Below the pieces are notes generated by a model. The model searched no databases. It saw only the letters and a list, made by a program, of their open reading frames with translations, and had not been told where the DNA came from. A stretch of 64,000 nucleotides of DNA from SAR116 cluster alpha proteobacterium HIMB100 (GTDB lineage Bacteria; Pseudomonadota; Alphaproteobacteria; Puniceispirillales; Puniceispirillaceae), in assembly GCA_000238815.2 (NCBI GenBank), contig AFXB01000010.1:310001-374000 (forward strand). The letters are read 5' to 3'. Positions 36,501 through 44,199 of the stretch are shown one piece after another; positions within the stretch are counted from its first letter, which is position 1; every line of letters starts with the position of its first letter. A program made the position numbers and the translations under genes.

Positions 36501-37445
36501 GATACCTTAAGCTCGACAACTAGCTTGTCAGCAGAAGAAGCTAGTTTAGTAATAGTTGAGAACCAGACACTTTCTAGTCTTAGAGAATACGCCACTAAAG
36601 ACAATTTCCAGGGTGGCTTTCGACTTGGTTCTACAGAGGACAATAAATTTTTCAGTATTTCAACCTTAGGAGATATCAGCTCAATTTCTGAAGTTCGAAT
36701 TCTCCCAAAGAACCAATTTGTTATCCAGGCAATATACGAAGACATGTTTGGAAACGAGTTTCGTGATAACATCGAACTTAACATCTCCCCTACCTCATTA
36801 TTAAGAAGCCGAACTGACCTAGATATAAGTGAGGGTTCGCTGCTTGAACTTGAACCAGGGGCACTTCCAAACATTTATAAATATGCGCAAAGTGACGGAA
36901 TGAGTGGACGCTTTGAATTAGCATCTTCTTCTTTTAACCCCGATGACCACAAATTGTTTGAAGTCACCACCGCCGGTCGGTTAATTGGGGATATATTGTT
37001 TGATTATGAGAGTGAAAAAATTCACTACAGCCTGCTAATGAGATACATCAATGGAGCTGGAAATGAATTTTATGAAGAAGATATACATATTTATGTGAGT
37101 GATGATCCAATAGACAACAACCTTTTATCCTTTGAGGAAGTAAACATCAGCACGCTACAACACGCAACTGAAGGTCAGGGTGTGCTGATGGAAGTTATAA
37201 GACGGATAAATGCAGCACGTTCTAAATTGGGTGCAACAGAATCACGGCTCCATCATAACCTTAATTCCCTGAATTTTTCTCTTCTGCAAAGTGAATTGAC
37301 CGCAGGCCGTATCATCGATGCTGATTACGCAAGGGAATCTGCAGATATGGCGAAGTTTCTAATCCTGAATGACGCGGCAACTGCAATGTTAAGTTATGCC
37401 AATACGAGAAACGCAAATATCCAGACATTAATTGACTTAATCTAA
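33501..37445 (+). CDS. Giant flagellin with IN-like and cadherin-like repeat insert
   Basis: A protein of about 1314 aa with flagellin ends and a huge middle. Residues 1-160 are a clear flagellin N-terminus: TTINTNFGALRAQYSASK, SITRLSTGLRLNSSADDAAG, then NELTLQMSNGVYAASDYDN and NTKYNGVQLLDG. The last 95 residues or so are the C-terminal flagellin helices (RINAARSKLGATESRLHHN, GRIIDADYARESADMAKF). Between them lie two similar modules of about 110 aa (each with DIAGTGTI and NAANALxxTPAxVTFS) and, at about residues 810-1210, four cadherin-like repeats of about 95 aa. The TTG at 33501 is chosen because it gives the conserved flagellin start and has AAGG seven bases upstream. An in-frame ATG at 33417 would add 28 unrelated residues. 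Ordinary flagellins have 270-500 aa. Confidence 0.88.
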   Translation: MTTINTNFGALRAQYSASKTTEEMKTSITRLSTGLRLNSSADDAAGLAVSNKIKKQIHSVEKAYLNASNAISLVQTADSGLSAVNDIIHRMNELTLQMSNGVYAASDYDNAAFEFEALRKEVFRIVYNTKYNGVQLLDGTYDADILAGANLGEELNLAIDGLRLENTVTGRVEPEGGSVYEILNIDKAVGTSSYDTPITATATGQTVEFQHPLGTAIPLVASRYIGGGFQNGDFDNVTVTTSGNVDTFAGWEVHRRQVMLGPNADIFQSVTTLSANETSGTITADETVLTSIKTFSDLTTSTGGSFSLSTADDGDLFTFVDNGNGTFDLTSGSTQLETISGITGDIATAINGDRFSVDIAGTGTISTGPITVAASPGDYSVAALASDLNAANALMSTPAAVTFSTDGNNLLITANAKGTATFTASNFTFTDGGIGSASGTQTQTRAGLAANALSASVNQVDRITGLNTPFLDTRNGDRFSIDIAGTGTITTAMVTGVINPGDYTATRLAADLNAANALLGTPADVTFSANGNNLRITSNNAGTFTASNFQFTDASLSTTSSVGTLATLTAGSTAIDSDADGVYDVTIEFEDTIGNTFSERIALTINDNNLNPVPANSTASGTSVSDVEYGHIGGFLTPTDTSANPVNPNNISQVSAGDGNAAPGATLSFQTTGGMARLSSSMVIPGGDVVHGPYLISDNSVSLTVGDDVEFDYRAFGGGDAFDVYAYLLETSTGNTIELLNRTGIGNSDTGVINVSNRVTTTGDYKFVFVSGTFDETFGTVAGATLIVDNVDVVRNSAVSAVNAMIYTSEVDLTVQEATTVNIAANQLAKLDEYAVSDGKLGTYQIVASGSDHAKFTIDTQGNISSVVPIEFFAPSTELTFDVTYTSADLSTMITETVRLNVTETFDAEGIFNLAETGQGMISGTDLNLASTIALTDNFLGTFSLSSSNGDHNYFTIDSSGNIVSNGSLEYDDKQQYVFNAVYTSSSSTVVTERITLNILDTLSSTTSLSAEEASLVIVENQTLSSLREYATKDNFQGGFRLGSTEDNKFFSISTLGDISSISEVRILPKNQFVIQAIYEDMFGNEFRDNIELNISPTSLLRSRTDLDISEGSLLELEPGALPNIYKYAQSDGMSGRFELASSSFNPDDHKLFEVTTAGRLIGDILFDYESEKIHYSLLMRYINGAGNEFYEEDIHIYVSDDPIDNNLLSFEEVNISTLQHATEGQGVLMEVIRRINAARSKLGATESRLHHNLNSLNFSLLQSELTAGRIIDADYARESADMAKFLILNDAATAMLSYANTRNANIQTLIDLI

Positions 37446-37450
37446 TCAAT

Positions 37451-40402
37451 CTAACCCAGCAGACCCATGACACCCTGCTTGCTGTTCATAGCCATATTCA
37501 TAGCTTGCATCGCAGCCTGCTGTAGAATCTGGTCTTTCATCAACTGCGCAGTTTCTGATGCAAAATCTGCATCAACAATTCTGCCTCTAGCGGATTCTGT
37601 CTGCATCACTTGAGTCATCATATTGTCAATATTATGCTGCATACGATTTTGAATTGCGCCCAGCCGCGCCTGATTTTGTGAAATCTGGTTAATCGCCCTA
37701 TCTATCGTCTGAATCGCAATAATCGTATCTTCTTGCGTCAGCACAGAAACACTGCTGAGGTTCGGCAGTCCGGTTCCTCCCAGACCATTGCCAACAGGCT
37801 GCGTGCTGCCGCCTGTTCCGGATGTGCCGCCATTTCCTGTACCCCCGCCACTGGTTTGCGAGGTTGAGGGGGTTGTGCCGCCACCTGGTGTAGATGTGCC
37901 AGAGGTGGTTTGAATTGTTGGCAAAACCAGCGGGGCATATGTGGTCACAAATCCCCCACCCAGGTTATAATAAACAACATCACCAACAGATATTGCACCT
38001 TCCTGGGTGATCGTCCCCAACGCCGCCTGAAGATCCAAAGACAGACTGGTCAGTTGCACAGCCGAATTCGCCGATGTGTCATCTGATGTAATTGTCAGAG
38101 GAGAGTTCACAGTCACGCTGACAGATGAGGTTTGTCCAGCAGCTGTCAACGCTGCATTGATTGCGCTTTGCATGTCCGAGGCGAGAGCCGACAAGCCCAG
38201 AGTAGAATAATCCCGTCCGGTAAAGGTTACGGTTACTTCTGCCCCTCCATCAATTTCAATGCCCATTTGATGCACGCCTGTCATATCTGTAGCCGTGACT
38301 GAATCAGTGCGTACCTGCGCGCCTCTGGAAGTTGCTTCACCTGCTGAAAATTTCAGGAACTCAACATTTTGCAATGTATCTGAGCCATCTCGTCCACTTT
38401 GCGTGTCTGTCACAATAATAGTTCCAGTTTGTGTGGATTTGTCATAATTTGTGTAATCGAAACTATATTGATCAGATGAGCCGGTCAGGACGCCAGTATC
38501 CACACCTTCACCACCATCAAGCGTATCATCCCCCATACCGCCGGTAAGCGCATCATTTCCTGTACCGCCATTCAGGGTATCATTGCCACCACGGCCTTCA
38601 ATTGCATTATCAAGCGAGTTACCTGTTATGGTATCTGCTGCAGAACCACCAATAGCGTTTTCAATCTGTGCGTTATGCGCGATCGCCAGGTTGTCTTCAC
38701 CTGTATAGATCGCCTTCCGGTTCGCATTGGCAACACTGTTACCACTGTTGGACGCTGATTGAGCCTGATTATCGTAGAAATCAAAGATATTTTGGACAGA
38801 AGCTAGACTAAAGCCCCTAGTCGAATTCCAATAATTTTTTTGCTCAGCCTCAGTAAAAAGGCCAATGGATGAAAAAGTTCCAGAGTTAAGGTTAATTGTA
38901 TTTGCCCGCGTCTGATTAGAGGCATCGATTGTATCATTGCCGCCGCTATCGATAAGGGTCTTCATCATAATCGGCTGAAGACGCGTGGAATCATTTGTAA
39001 ATGTGTATGTGCTGTCCCCATCTGAAACGCTTTCCATCCCATACAGAAATTCAACTGCCTTTACGTCCATGATCATAGGCGTGGAGGAATAGACACGGTA
39101 AGTTGGTGCCGATGATGTGCTGGGCGGAGGTGAGAAATCAACGACCATATTCCGGTCAATCTGGGTGTAACTCATGACCGTATTTCTGATAGTATCATCA
39201 TCAGATGATAAAATTGACCCGCTTGCACTTCCGCCAAACGGATGGCTGAGACCAATAGCATGACCAACTTCATGCAAAGCTGCAAAGTAGCTGAACCCGT
39301 CATCACCTGTGCCCGTTGAGTCAAAGTCACTGCTGTCACCAGAAACATCAATATCGTGAGATTCGAACCACACATCACCATTGACGTATGAAGACCCCGG
39401 CCCATAAGCAAATGCAGCCCGGCCACCTGGTCCGCCTGATGAGCCCCCATCAGTGAAGGCGATCCGGATTTCTCCAACATCCGACCCACCTGCTGTCTCT
39501 GTAATTTCTGTAAAATCAAAATCAACCGCTTTATCCCAGGCAGCCATCACTTCACGCAGACCCGCCTGATTATCACTGCCGTAATAATTTGGGTCCTGAA
39601 CATCAGCAGTTGAAGTAAATACAGGGCCGGGGTTATTATTGTAGTTTGCAACTTTTTGCGCAGATGGATTCAAAAATGAATAGGACAGGGTGTCACTTCC
39701 CGTCACATTCCATTTTGAGCCCATGCGGAGGGTTTCAATGTCGCTGTCACTCTGTGCACTTGCAGCGCTGGCCCCTGCGGTTGACGTGTTATAGCCAACA
39801 TTATGAGCCTGAACTTGGCTGCCTGCCTGTTTGGATGCTTCGGCTGCCTGACAGTGCGGGCATGAAGCCGGGTGATGCGCATTCTGGAAAATCACATCCA
39901 GTTCAACTTCAACTACAGACAAAAGGCCTTTCAGCTCGTCACCCTGTCCGGTACCGCCATTAAGTTCGATTATGTCAAAAAAGCTGTTATCCAGACCGGT
40001 TGTAGATATGCCTGCCTGCATATCGAATTCATCCATATGCACTTTATCTGCAATGAACAGAGACATATTTGTCTCAATCGTCTGTTTTTCGGAAATCAGC
40101 TGAGTATGTGCTGCTGTCCCCACGGTTTCTTTGGCCAAAGCCAGCTCTTTATCCCGTATATCAACCAGAAATGAGCCCAACTGCTCTAATTCTGTGTTGC
40201 TCATATTGACGAACCCATACACATACGCATCTGATGACAGCTGGTCCCTTATCATCAGGGTATTCATATCAGCAGCAAAGGTAGGCGTGATTTCCGCACC
40301 ATCCTGCGGTGCAGTGGTCTTATCAACCACTGGATCACCATCAGTGCGGGCAACCTGATTGAGCAAGCTCAGGGTTGCGTTTGTTGTCAGTTTGACATCC
40401 AT
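37451..40402 (-). CDS. Serralysin-type metalloprotease with flagellin C-terminus
   Basis: A 983-aa chimera. Residues about 60-125 form a charged helix (LEQLGSFLVDIRDKELALA, LISEKQTIETNMSLFIADK) resembling the flagellin N-terminal D1 helix. Residues about 235-460 are a serralysin-type (M10B metzincin) catalytic domain with HEVGHAIGLSHP near 377 and the Met-turn VMSYT near 409. RTX repeats (GRGGNDTLNGGTGNDALTGG) follow near 600-635, then a flagellin-IN-like module (about 700-800) and a Gly/Ser/Thr linker (833-880). The last 98 residues are a normal flagellin C-terminus (NQARLGAIQNRMQHNIDNM, SARGRIVDADFASETAQLM). There is no signal peptide, and the C-terminus is not a type-I secretion tail, so flagellar export is likely. 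AGGAG precedes the ATG. Confidence 0.88.
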   Translation of the reverse strand: MDVKLTTNATLSLLNQVARTDGDPVVDKTTAPQDGAEITPTFAADMNTLMIRDQLSSDAYVYGFVNMSNTELEQLGSFLVDIRDKELALAKETVGTAAHTQLISEKQTIETNMSLFIADKVHMDEFDMQAGISTTGLDNSFFDIIELNGGTGQGDELKGLLSVVEVELDVIFQNAHHPASCPHCQAAEASKQAGSQVQAHNVGYNTSTAGASAASAQSDSDIETLRMGSKWNVTGSDTLSYSFLNPSAQKVANYNNNPGPVFTSTADVQDPNYYGSDNQAGLREVMAAWDKAVDFDFTEITETAGGSDVGEIRIAFTDGGSSGGPGGRAAFAYGPGSSYVNGDVWFESHDIDVSGDSSDFDSTGTGDDGFSYFAALHEVGHAIGLSHPFGGSASGSILSSDDDTIRNTVMSYTQIDRNMVVDFSPPPSTSSAPTYRVYSSTPMIMDVKAVEFLYGMESVSDGDSTYTFTNDSTRLQPIMMKTLIDSGGNDTIDASNQTRANTINLNSGTFSSIGLFTEAEQKNYWNSTRGFSLASVQNIFDFYDNQAQSASNSGNSVANANRKAIYTGEDNLAIAHNAQIENAIGGSAADTITGNSLDNAIEGRGGNDTLNGGTGNDALTGGMGDDTLDGGEGVDTGVLTGSSDQYSFDYTNYDKSTQTGTIIVTDTQSGRDGSDTLQNVEFLKFSAGEATSRGAQVRTDSVTATDMTGVHQMGIEIDGGAEVTVTFTGRDYSTLGLSALASDMQSAINAALTAAGQTSSVSVTVNSPLTITSDDTSANSAVQLTSLSLDLQAALGTITQEGAISVGDVVYYNLGGGFVTTYAPLVLPTIQTTSGTSTPGGGTTPSTSQTSGGGTGNGGTSGTGGSTQPVGNGLGGTGLPNLSSVSVLTQEDTIIAIQTIDRAINQISQNQARLGAIQNRMQHNIDNMMTQVMQTESARGRIVDADFASETAQLMKDQILQQAAMQAMNMAMNSKQGVMGLLG

Positions 40403-40421
40403 CCTTAGCTCCTAACGAGAA

Positions 40422-40447
40422 ATAACGACACAAACGAAGGGAGTTTA
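40422..40447 (-). promoter_or_regulatory. Sigma-28-like promoter of the protease-flagellin gene
   Basis: On the minus strand, TAAA (40447-40444), a 14-base spacer and GTCGTTAT (40429-40422) match five of eight positions of the FliA minus-10 element. It lies 20 bases before the start codon, leaving a very short leader that still holds the AGGAG site. Both oddball flagellins thus have a plausible FliA promoter. Confidence 0.45.
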
Positions 40448-40508
40448 AAGAGCATCACAGACATTTATGGCATAATCTGTGCAGCATCTGACGAGGAGGC
40501 CACGAATA

Positions 40509-41096
40509 ATGATGAGACTGAGAATTTTTGACCTTGTGAAGCGTTGCTGCTATCTGATGTCAATTTTGATTTTGGCGCAGATTTCTCCTGCTTTTGGCAG
40601 TTGCAAGCCAGTCTTATCAGATGGTGCAATCGGTCCTGACTGGCATCTTACCGATGAAATTGAATATGCTGACCGCCGACTGGGCTATGGCGTAGAATTT
40701 CACCGAAACGGATCTAAATTCACACTATATAGTTTTGATTCAGGGACAGATACGCCTCAACAGCCTGCCTTACAGTTTCTTTTTGATGCAGCCGAGGCGT
40801 CGATTGGCAATGAGCTGAGAAAATACAACCCAAACATCAAAATTTTAAAACCCTGGCGAGTGCCTGAACAAGTCATCACATCTGCTGAAACGCTCTCTCT
40901 TGCAAGCATTAAACCGCTTGTGGCACCAAACAATCTGACCTTGTCCTTCTTAGGCATGGGCAGACGCGAGAATTGTATTTTGAAAATGCGCCTGACCTCA
41001 CAGGTTCAAGCAATCGATAGAACGCACTTATTGAGGTTCACTTCATTTGCCGTGAAGCTGATCGCAGAACTGGAAAAAGACTTAAGCTTTCAGTGA
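40509..41096 (+). CDS. Secreted hypothetical protein, divergent from protease-flagellin
   Basis: A 195-aa protein with a signal peptide (hydrophobic residues about 14-30, then SPAFGSC, possibly a cleavage site just before Cys). The mature part is mixed alpha/beta without recognised motifs. It contains a second cysteine (RRENCILKM) that could pair with the first. GAGGAGG nine bases upstream fixes the ATG at 40509. It lies about 100 bp from the divergent protease-flagellin gene and may share its promoter region. A role as partner, inhibitor or chaperone of the protease is possible but purely inferred. Confidence 0.6.
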   Translation: MMRLRIFDLVKRCCYLMSILILAQISPAFGSCKPVLSDGAIGPDWHLTDEIEYADRRLGYGVEFHRNGSKFTLYSFDSGTDTPQQPALQFLFDAAEASIGNELRKYNPNIKILKPWRVPEQVITSAETLSLASIKPLVAPNNLTLSFLGMGRRENCILKMRLTSQVQAIDRTHLLRFTSFAVKLIAELEKDLSFQ

Positions 41097-41126
41097 AATT
41101 TAACAGATGCTGCTTCAGAAGATGGT

Positions 41127-42983
41127 CTAAGTTTGATGCTCTTCAATCTCTGATGATAACATCATCCATTCATTTTCTAGCGTATCGACCATGGATAGCA
41201 ACTCTGCCAGCAACGCTGATTTCCGGTCTATGATTGCTTTTTCATTGATTTGATAAAACGCCGCTGAAGCCATTTCTTCTTCCAGCTCTGCTTTTTGCTT
41301 TTCTGTTGCCTGCAGCTTTTCTTCCAGCTTGCGCAGTGCTTTTTCTGCCCGGGCAAGATTGTATCGCTCTCTGGCTTGTTTCTGGACCTTTGGTTTGGGG
41401 TCTTTGTTTTGTTTTTTATCTGTTCTGGCTGACAGGACAGCCGCACTGTAACTGGCGATATCACCCTCATAATCTTTGACCCGGCCGTCCTTAACCAGCC
41501 ACAGCCTGTCCGCAACATTTTGCACCAGATGTGTATCATGGCTGACCAAAATGACCGCCCCCTGATAGCTGTTCAACGCCATCACCAACGCATCCCGGCT
41601 TTCGATATCAAGGTGGTTTGTTGGCTCATCCAGAATCAGGATATGCGGCGCATCAAGAGTCGCCAAAAACAACAGCAATCTGGCTTTCTGTCCACCAGAC
41701 AGGCGGCTTGTCGGGACGTCTGCAAGCTCTGCTGAAAATCCGGCCGCGCCCAATTTTGATCTGATCTTGCTGTTGGGCAAGTCAGGATATTCCCGGAGCA
41801 GATGATCAAAGGCGCTCTCCCCTGCCCTCAGCTCATCCATCTGATGCTGCGCAAAATAGCCGACCTTCAGTTTGCGTGCTCTTTGTTCCTGTCCAGCCAT
41901 CAGCTGTAACCGGCCGGCAATCAATTTTGACAGGGTTGATTTACCTTCGCCATTGGCACCCAAAAGCGCAATTCTGTCATCCCCGTCAAGCCGTAGGTTC
42001 AGCCCCGAAAGCACCACTTTACCTTGATAGCCAAGCTGACCGTTTTCAATCTGCAGGACAGGCGGGCTGATCTCATCTGGCTGCGGAAAGCTGATTGGCG
42101 CCACACGCTGCTCAATGATGGCCTGGACGGGTTCAAGTCGTTCCAGCATTTTCAGCCGGGACTGGGCCTGACGTGCTTTGGTTGCCTTGGCCCTGAAACG
42201 ATCAACAAAGGACTGAATATGGGCACGTTGCGCCTCTTGCTTGCGTTGGGCAGACAGGCTGTTGGCCAGCCGGGCCTTTCGTTCTGCATCAAATTGATCA
42301 TAGCCCCCACCATGTAGGCTGAGGCGCCCGTCTGACAGATATAAGATACTGTCAACTGACCGGTTTAACAGCTGCCTGTCATGAGAAATGATAAGGGCTG
42401 TATGATTGTATCTGGATAAAAACTGCTCTAACCAGACTGCCCCTTCTAGGTCCAAATAGTTGGTCGGCTCATCAAGCAGCAGCAAATCAGGGGCGGCAAA
42501 CAAAATAGCCGCCAAAGCCACCCGCATGCGCCAGCCGCCTGAAAATTCATGACAGGGCTGGTTCTGGGCAGCCGAATCAAATCCCAGGCCATGCAAAATC
42601 GTTGCGGCGCGGGCCTCTGCTGAATGAGACTGGATATCCGCCAGACGCTGATGAATATAGGCGATTCTGTCTGCCGCCTCAGCGGTTTCAGCCTCTGCAA
42701 GCAAGGCTGCCCGTTCCTCATCCGCCGCAAGCACCGTCTCCAATAAAGAATGATGGGTTGCTGGCGCTTCTTGTTCAACACTGCCAATACGATAATTAGC
42801 GGGCACAGCAATGCTGCCCCCTTCTGGATGCCAATCTCCTTTGATTAACTTAAACAAAGACGTCTTTCCAGACCCGTTCCGTCCGACAATACCAATTTTA
42901 TGTCCGGCCGGAATAAGTGCATTTGCCTCTGTGAATAAAGGCTTACCATCAATCCGGAACGAGAGATCTTGGATCGTCAGCAC
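41127..42983 (-). CDS. ABC-F family ATPase
   Basis: A 618-aa protein with two ABC ATPase domains and no membrane segments. Walker A motifs are GRNGSGKTS (about 34-42) and GANGEGKST. Signature motifs are FSGGWRMRVAL and LSGGQKARLLLFL, and Walker B regions are LLLLDEPTNYLDL and ILILDEPTNHLDI. The linker between the domains is helical and basic, and a coiled-coil C-terminal domain (about 540-610) is present, as in Uup/YheS. Such proteins act on ribosomes. The next gene upstream on the same strand is a cupin eight bases away. Confidence 0.9.
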   Translation of the reverse strand: MLTIQDLSFRIDGKPLFTEANALIPAGHKIGIVGRNGSGKTSLFKLIKGDWHPEGGSIAVPANYRIGSVEQEAPATHHSLLETVLAADEERAALLAEAETAEAADRIAYIHQRLADIQSHSAEARAATILHGLGFDSAAQNQPCHEFSGGWRMRVALAAILFAAPDLLLLDEPTNYLDLEGAVWLEQFLSRYNHTALIISHDRQLLNRSVDSILYLSDGRLSLHGGGYDQFDAERKARLANSLSAQRKQEAQRAHIQSFVDRFRAKATKARQAQSRLKMLERLEPVQAIIEQRVAPISFPQPDEISPPVLQIENGQLGYQGKVVLSGLNLRLDGDDRIALLGANGEGKSTLSKLIAGRLQLMAGQEQRARKLKVGYFAQHQMDELRAGESAFDHLLREYPDLPNSKIRSKLGAAGFSAELADVPTSRLSGGQKARLLLFLATLDAPHILILDEPTNHLDIESRDALVMALNSYQGAVILVSHDTHLVQNVADRLWLVKDGRVKDYEGDIASYSAAVLSARTDKKQNKDPKPKVQKQARERYNLARAEKALRKLEEKLQATEKQKAELEEEMASAAFYQINEKAIIDRKSALLAELLSMVDTLENEWMMLSSEIEEHQT

Positions 42984-42990
42984 GGGCTAG

Positions 42991-43338
42991 CTAGCTTCGT
43001 CCATAAATATCGTCATAACGGACAATATCATCTTCACCAAGATAGTTGCCAGTCTGAACCTCTATCAGAACAACAGGCAGGTCAGTGTGATTTTCCAGCC
43101 GGTGTTTTGCCTGCAGGGGAATATGCACATGTTCGGTCGCGGCCACTGTTAACACAGCCTCATCAACGGTTACTGTTGCTGTGCCCATGACAACCACCCA
43201 ATGTTCTGCGCGATGTTGATGCGACTGAAGGGATAAACGCCCGCCTGGCACAACTGTAATCCGCTTGACCTTATAGCCGTCACGTTCAGCAAGAACCTCA
43301 TATTTACCCCATGGGCGTTCCCCGATTTCACCGATCAC
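42991..43338 (-). CDS. Stand-alone cupin, ManC C-terminal type
   Basis: A 115-aa cupin matching the isomerase half of mannose-6-phosphate isomerase/GDP-mannose pyrophosphorylase (RPWGKYEVLAERDGYKVKRI, LSLQSHQHRAEHWVVV, then GTATVTV and HIPLQAKHRLEN). In most bacteria this domain is fused to a nucleotidyltransferase; here it stands alone, and no ManC core lies nearby. It probably has mannose-6-phosphate isomerase-like activity with a metal held by the HQH and Glu residues. It may be co-transcribed with the ABC-F gene. Confidence 0.82.
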   Translation of the reverse strand: MIGEIGERPWGKYEVLAERDGYKVKRITVVPGGRLSLQSHQHRAEHWVVVMGTATVTVDEAVLTVAATEHVHIPLQAKHRLENHTDLPVVLIEVQTGNYLGEDDIVRYDDIYGRS

Positions 43339-43488
43339 CTGTACAGCCCTCCTGACGTTATGATTAGTCCAAGGATCAAATCTGCTGCACCTTAACTGAT
43401 CATAACCTGGCTGTCAGCCTCCAGCTTTTAATCTGTGGAATATGTAATTTTTTTCATTTATTGTAAAAAATGCATAATTTAACATAGA
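43339..43488 (+). promoter_or_regulatory. Promoter/operator region of tupBCA
   Basis: A 150-bp divergent gap upstream of the tungstate importer. The right part is very AT-rich, with an imperfect inverted repeat (TATGTAATTTTTT at 43441-43453 and TAAAAAATGCATA at 43463-43475). It includes GCATAAT at 43472-43478, the reverse complement of an ATTATGC found upstream of the regulator gene at 46652-46658. This may be the binding site of that regulator. The assignment is tentative. Confidence 0.35.
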
Positions 43489-44199
43489 ATGATGGAGATT
43501 TACAGCACCGCAATTCTACAAGCCTTCAGCCTGATCTTCTCTGGTGACGCTGCTCTGACCGAAATATTCTGGCTTTCGGTAAAGGTCAGCCTCACAGCAG
43601 TGCTGATCGCCTGTGCGATTGGCCTGCCTCTTGGGGCCGTTCTGGCGGTTCAGCGATTTCCCGGGCGCGGCGCACTGGTAAGCATTGTCAATACATTAAT
43701 GGGGATGCCACCGGTTGTTGTCGGCTTAATTGTTTATCTTCACCTTTCCAGATCTGGGCCTCTTGGCTGGCTGGGCCTGCTATACACCCCAACAGCGATG
43801 ATTATTGCCCAGGTGATTTTAATCACGCCGATTATTGCGGCGCTGAGCTGCCAAATTCTGGAGGATTTGCATGAAGATTACCGCGACCTGTTCACCTCAC
43901 TGGTGGTGCCGCGCCGCATAGCTGTGTTCAGCTATATTTACGATGCCCGATTTTCGTTGCTGACTGTTGTGCTGGCCGGGTTTGGCCGTGCCGTCTCTGA
44001 GGTAGGGGCTGTGATTGTTGTTGGCGGCAATATCGACCATCTGACACGTGTGATGACGACAACTATTGCTCTTGAAACCTCCAAAGGAGAGCTGGAACTG
44101 GCATTAGCTCTTGGCATGGTCCTGATGGGCAAGGCATTGCTGGTTAATGCTGTGGGGCTGCGGCTGAAGACAGCTGCAAAGGTGCGCGCCTATGTGTAG
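43489..44199 (+). CDS. tupB: Tungstate ABC transporter permease TupB
   Basis: A 236-aa inner-membrane permease with about five or six helices and the binding-protein-dependent transport motif (RAVSEVGAVIVVGGNI near residues 165-180) that contacts the ATPase. The segment NTLMGMPPVVVGLIVYL and the single-permease layout match TupB/WtpB-like proteins. It works with TupC and TupA to import tungstate. The stop overlaps the tupC start by eight bases, so the genes form an operon in the order B-C-A. No strong ribosome site is seen at the ATG. Confidence 0.85.
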   Translation: MMEIYSTAILQAFSLIFSGDAALTEIFWLSVKVSLTAVLIACAIGLPLGAVLAVQRFPGRGALVSIVNTLMGMPPVVVGLIVYLHLSRSGPLGWLGLLYTPTAMIIAQVILITPIIAALSCQILEDLHEDYRDLFTSLVVPRRIAVFSYIYDARFSLLTVVLAGFGRAVSEVGAVIVVGGNIDHLTRVMTTTIALETSKGELELALALGMVLMGKALLVNAVGLRLKTAAKVRAYV

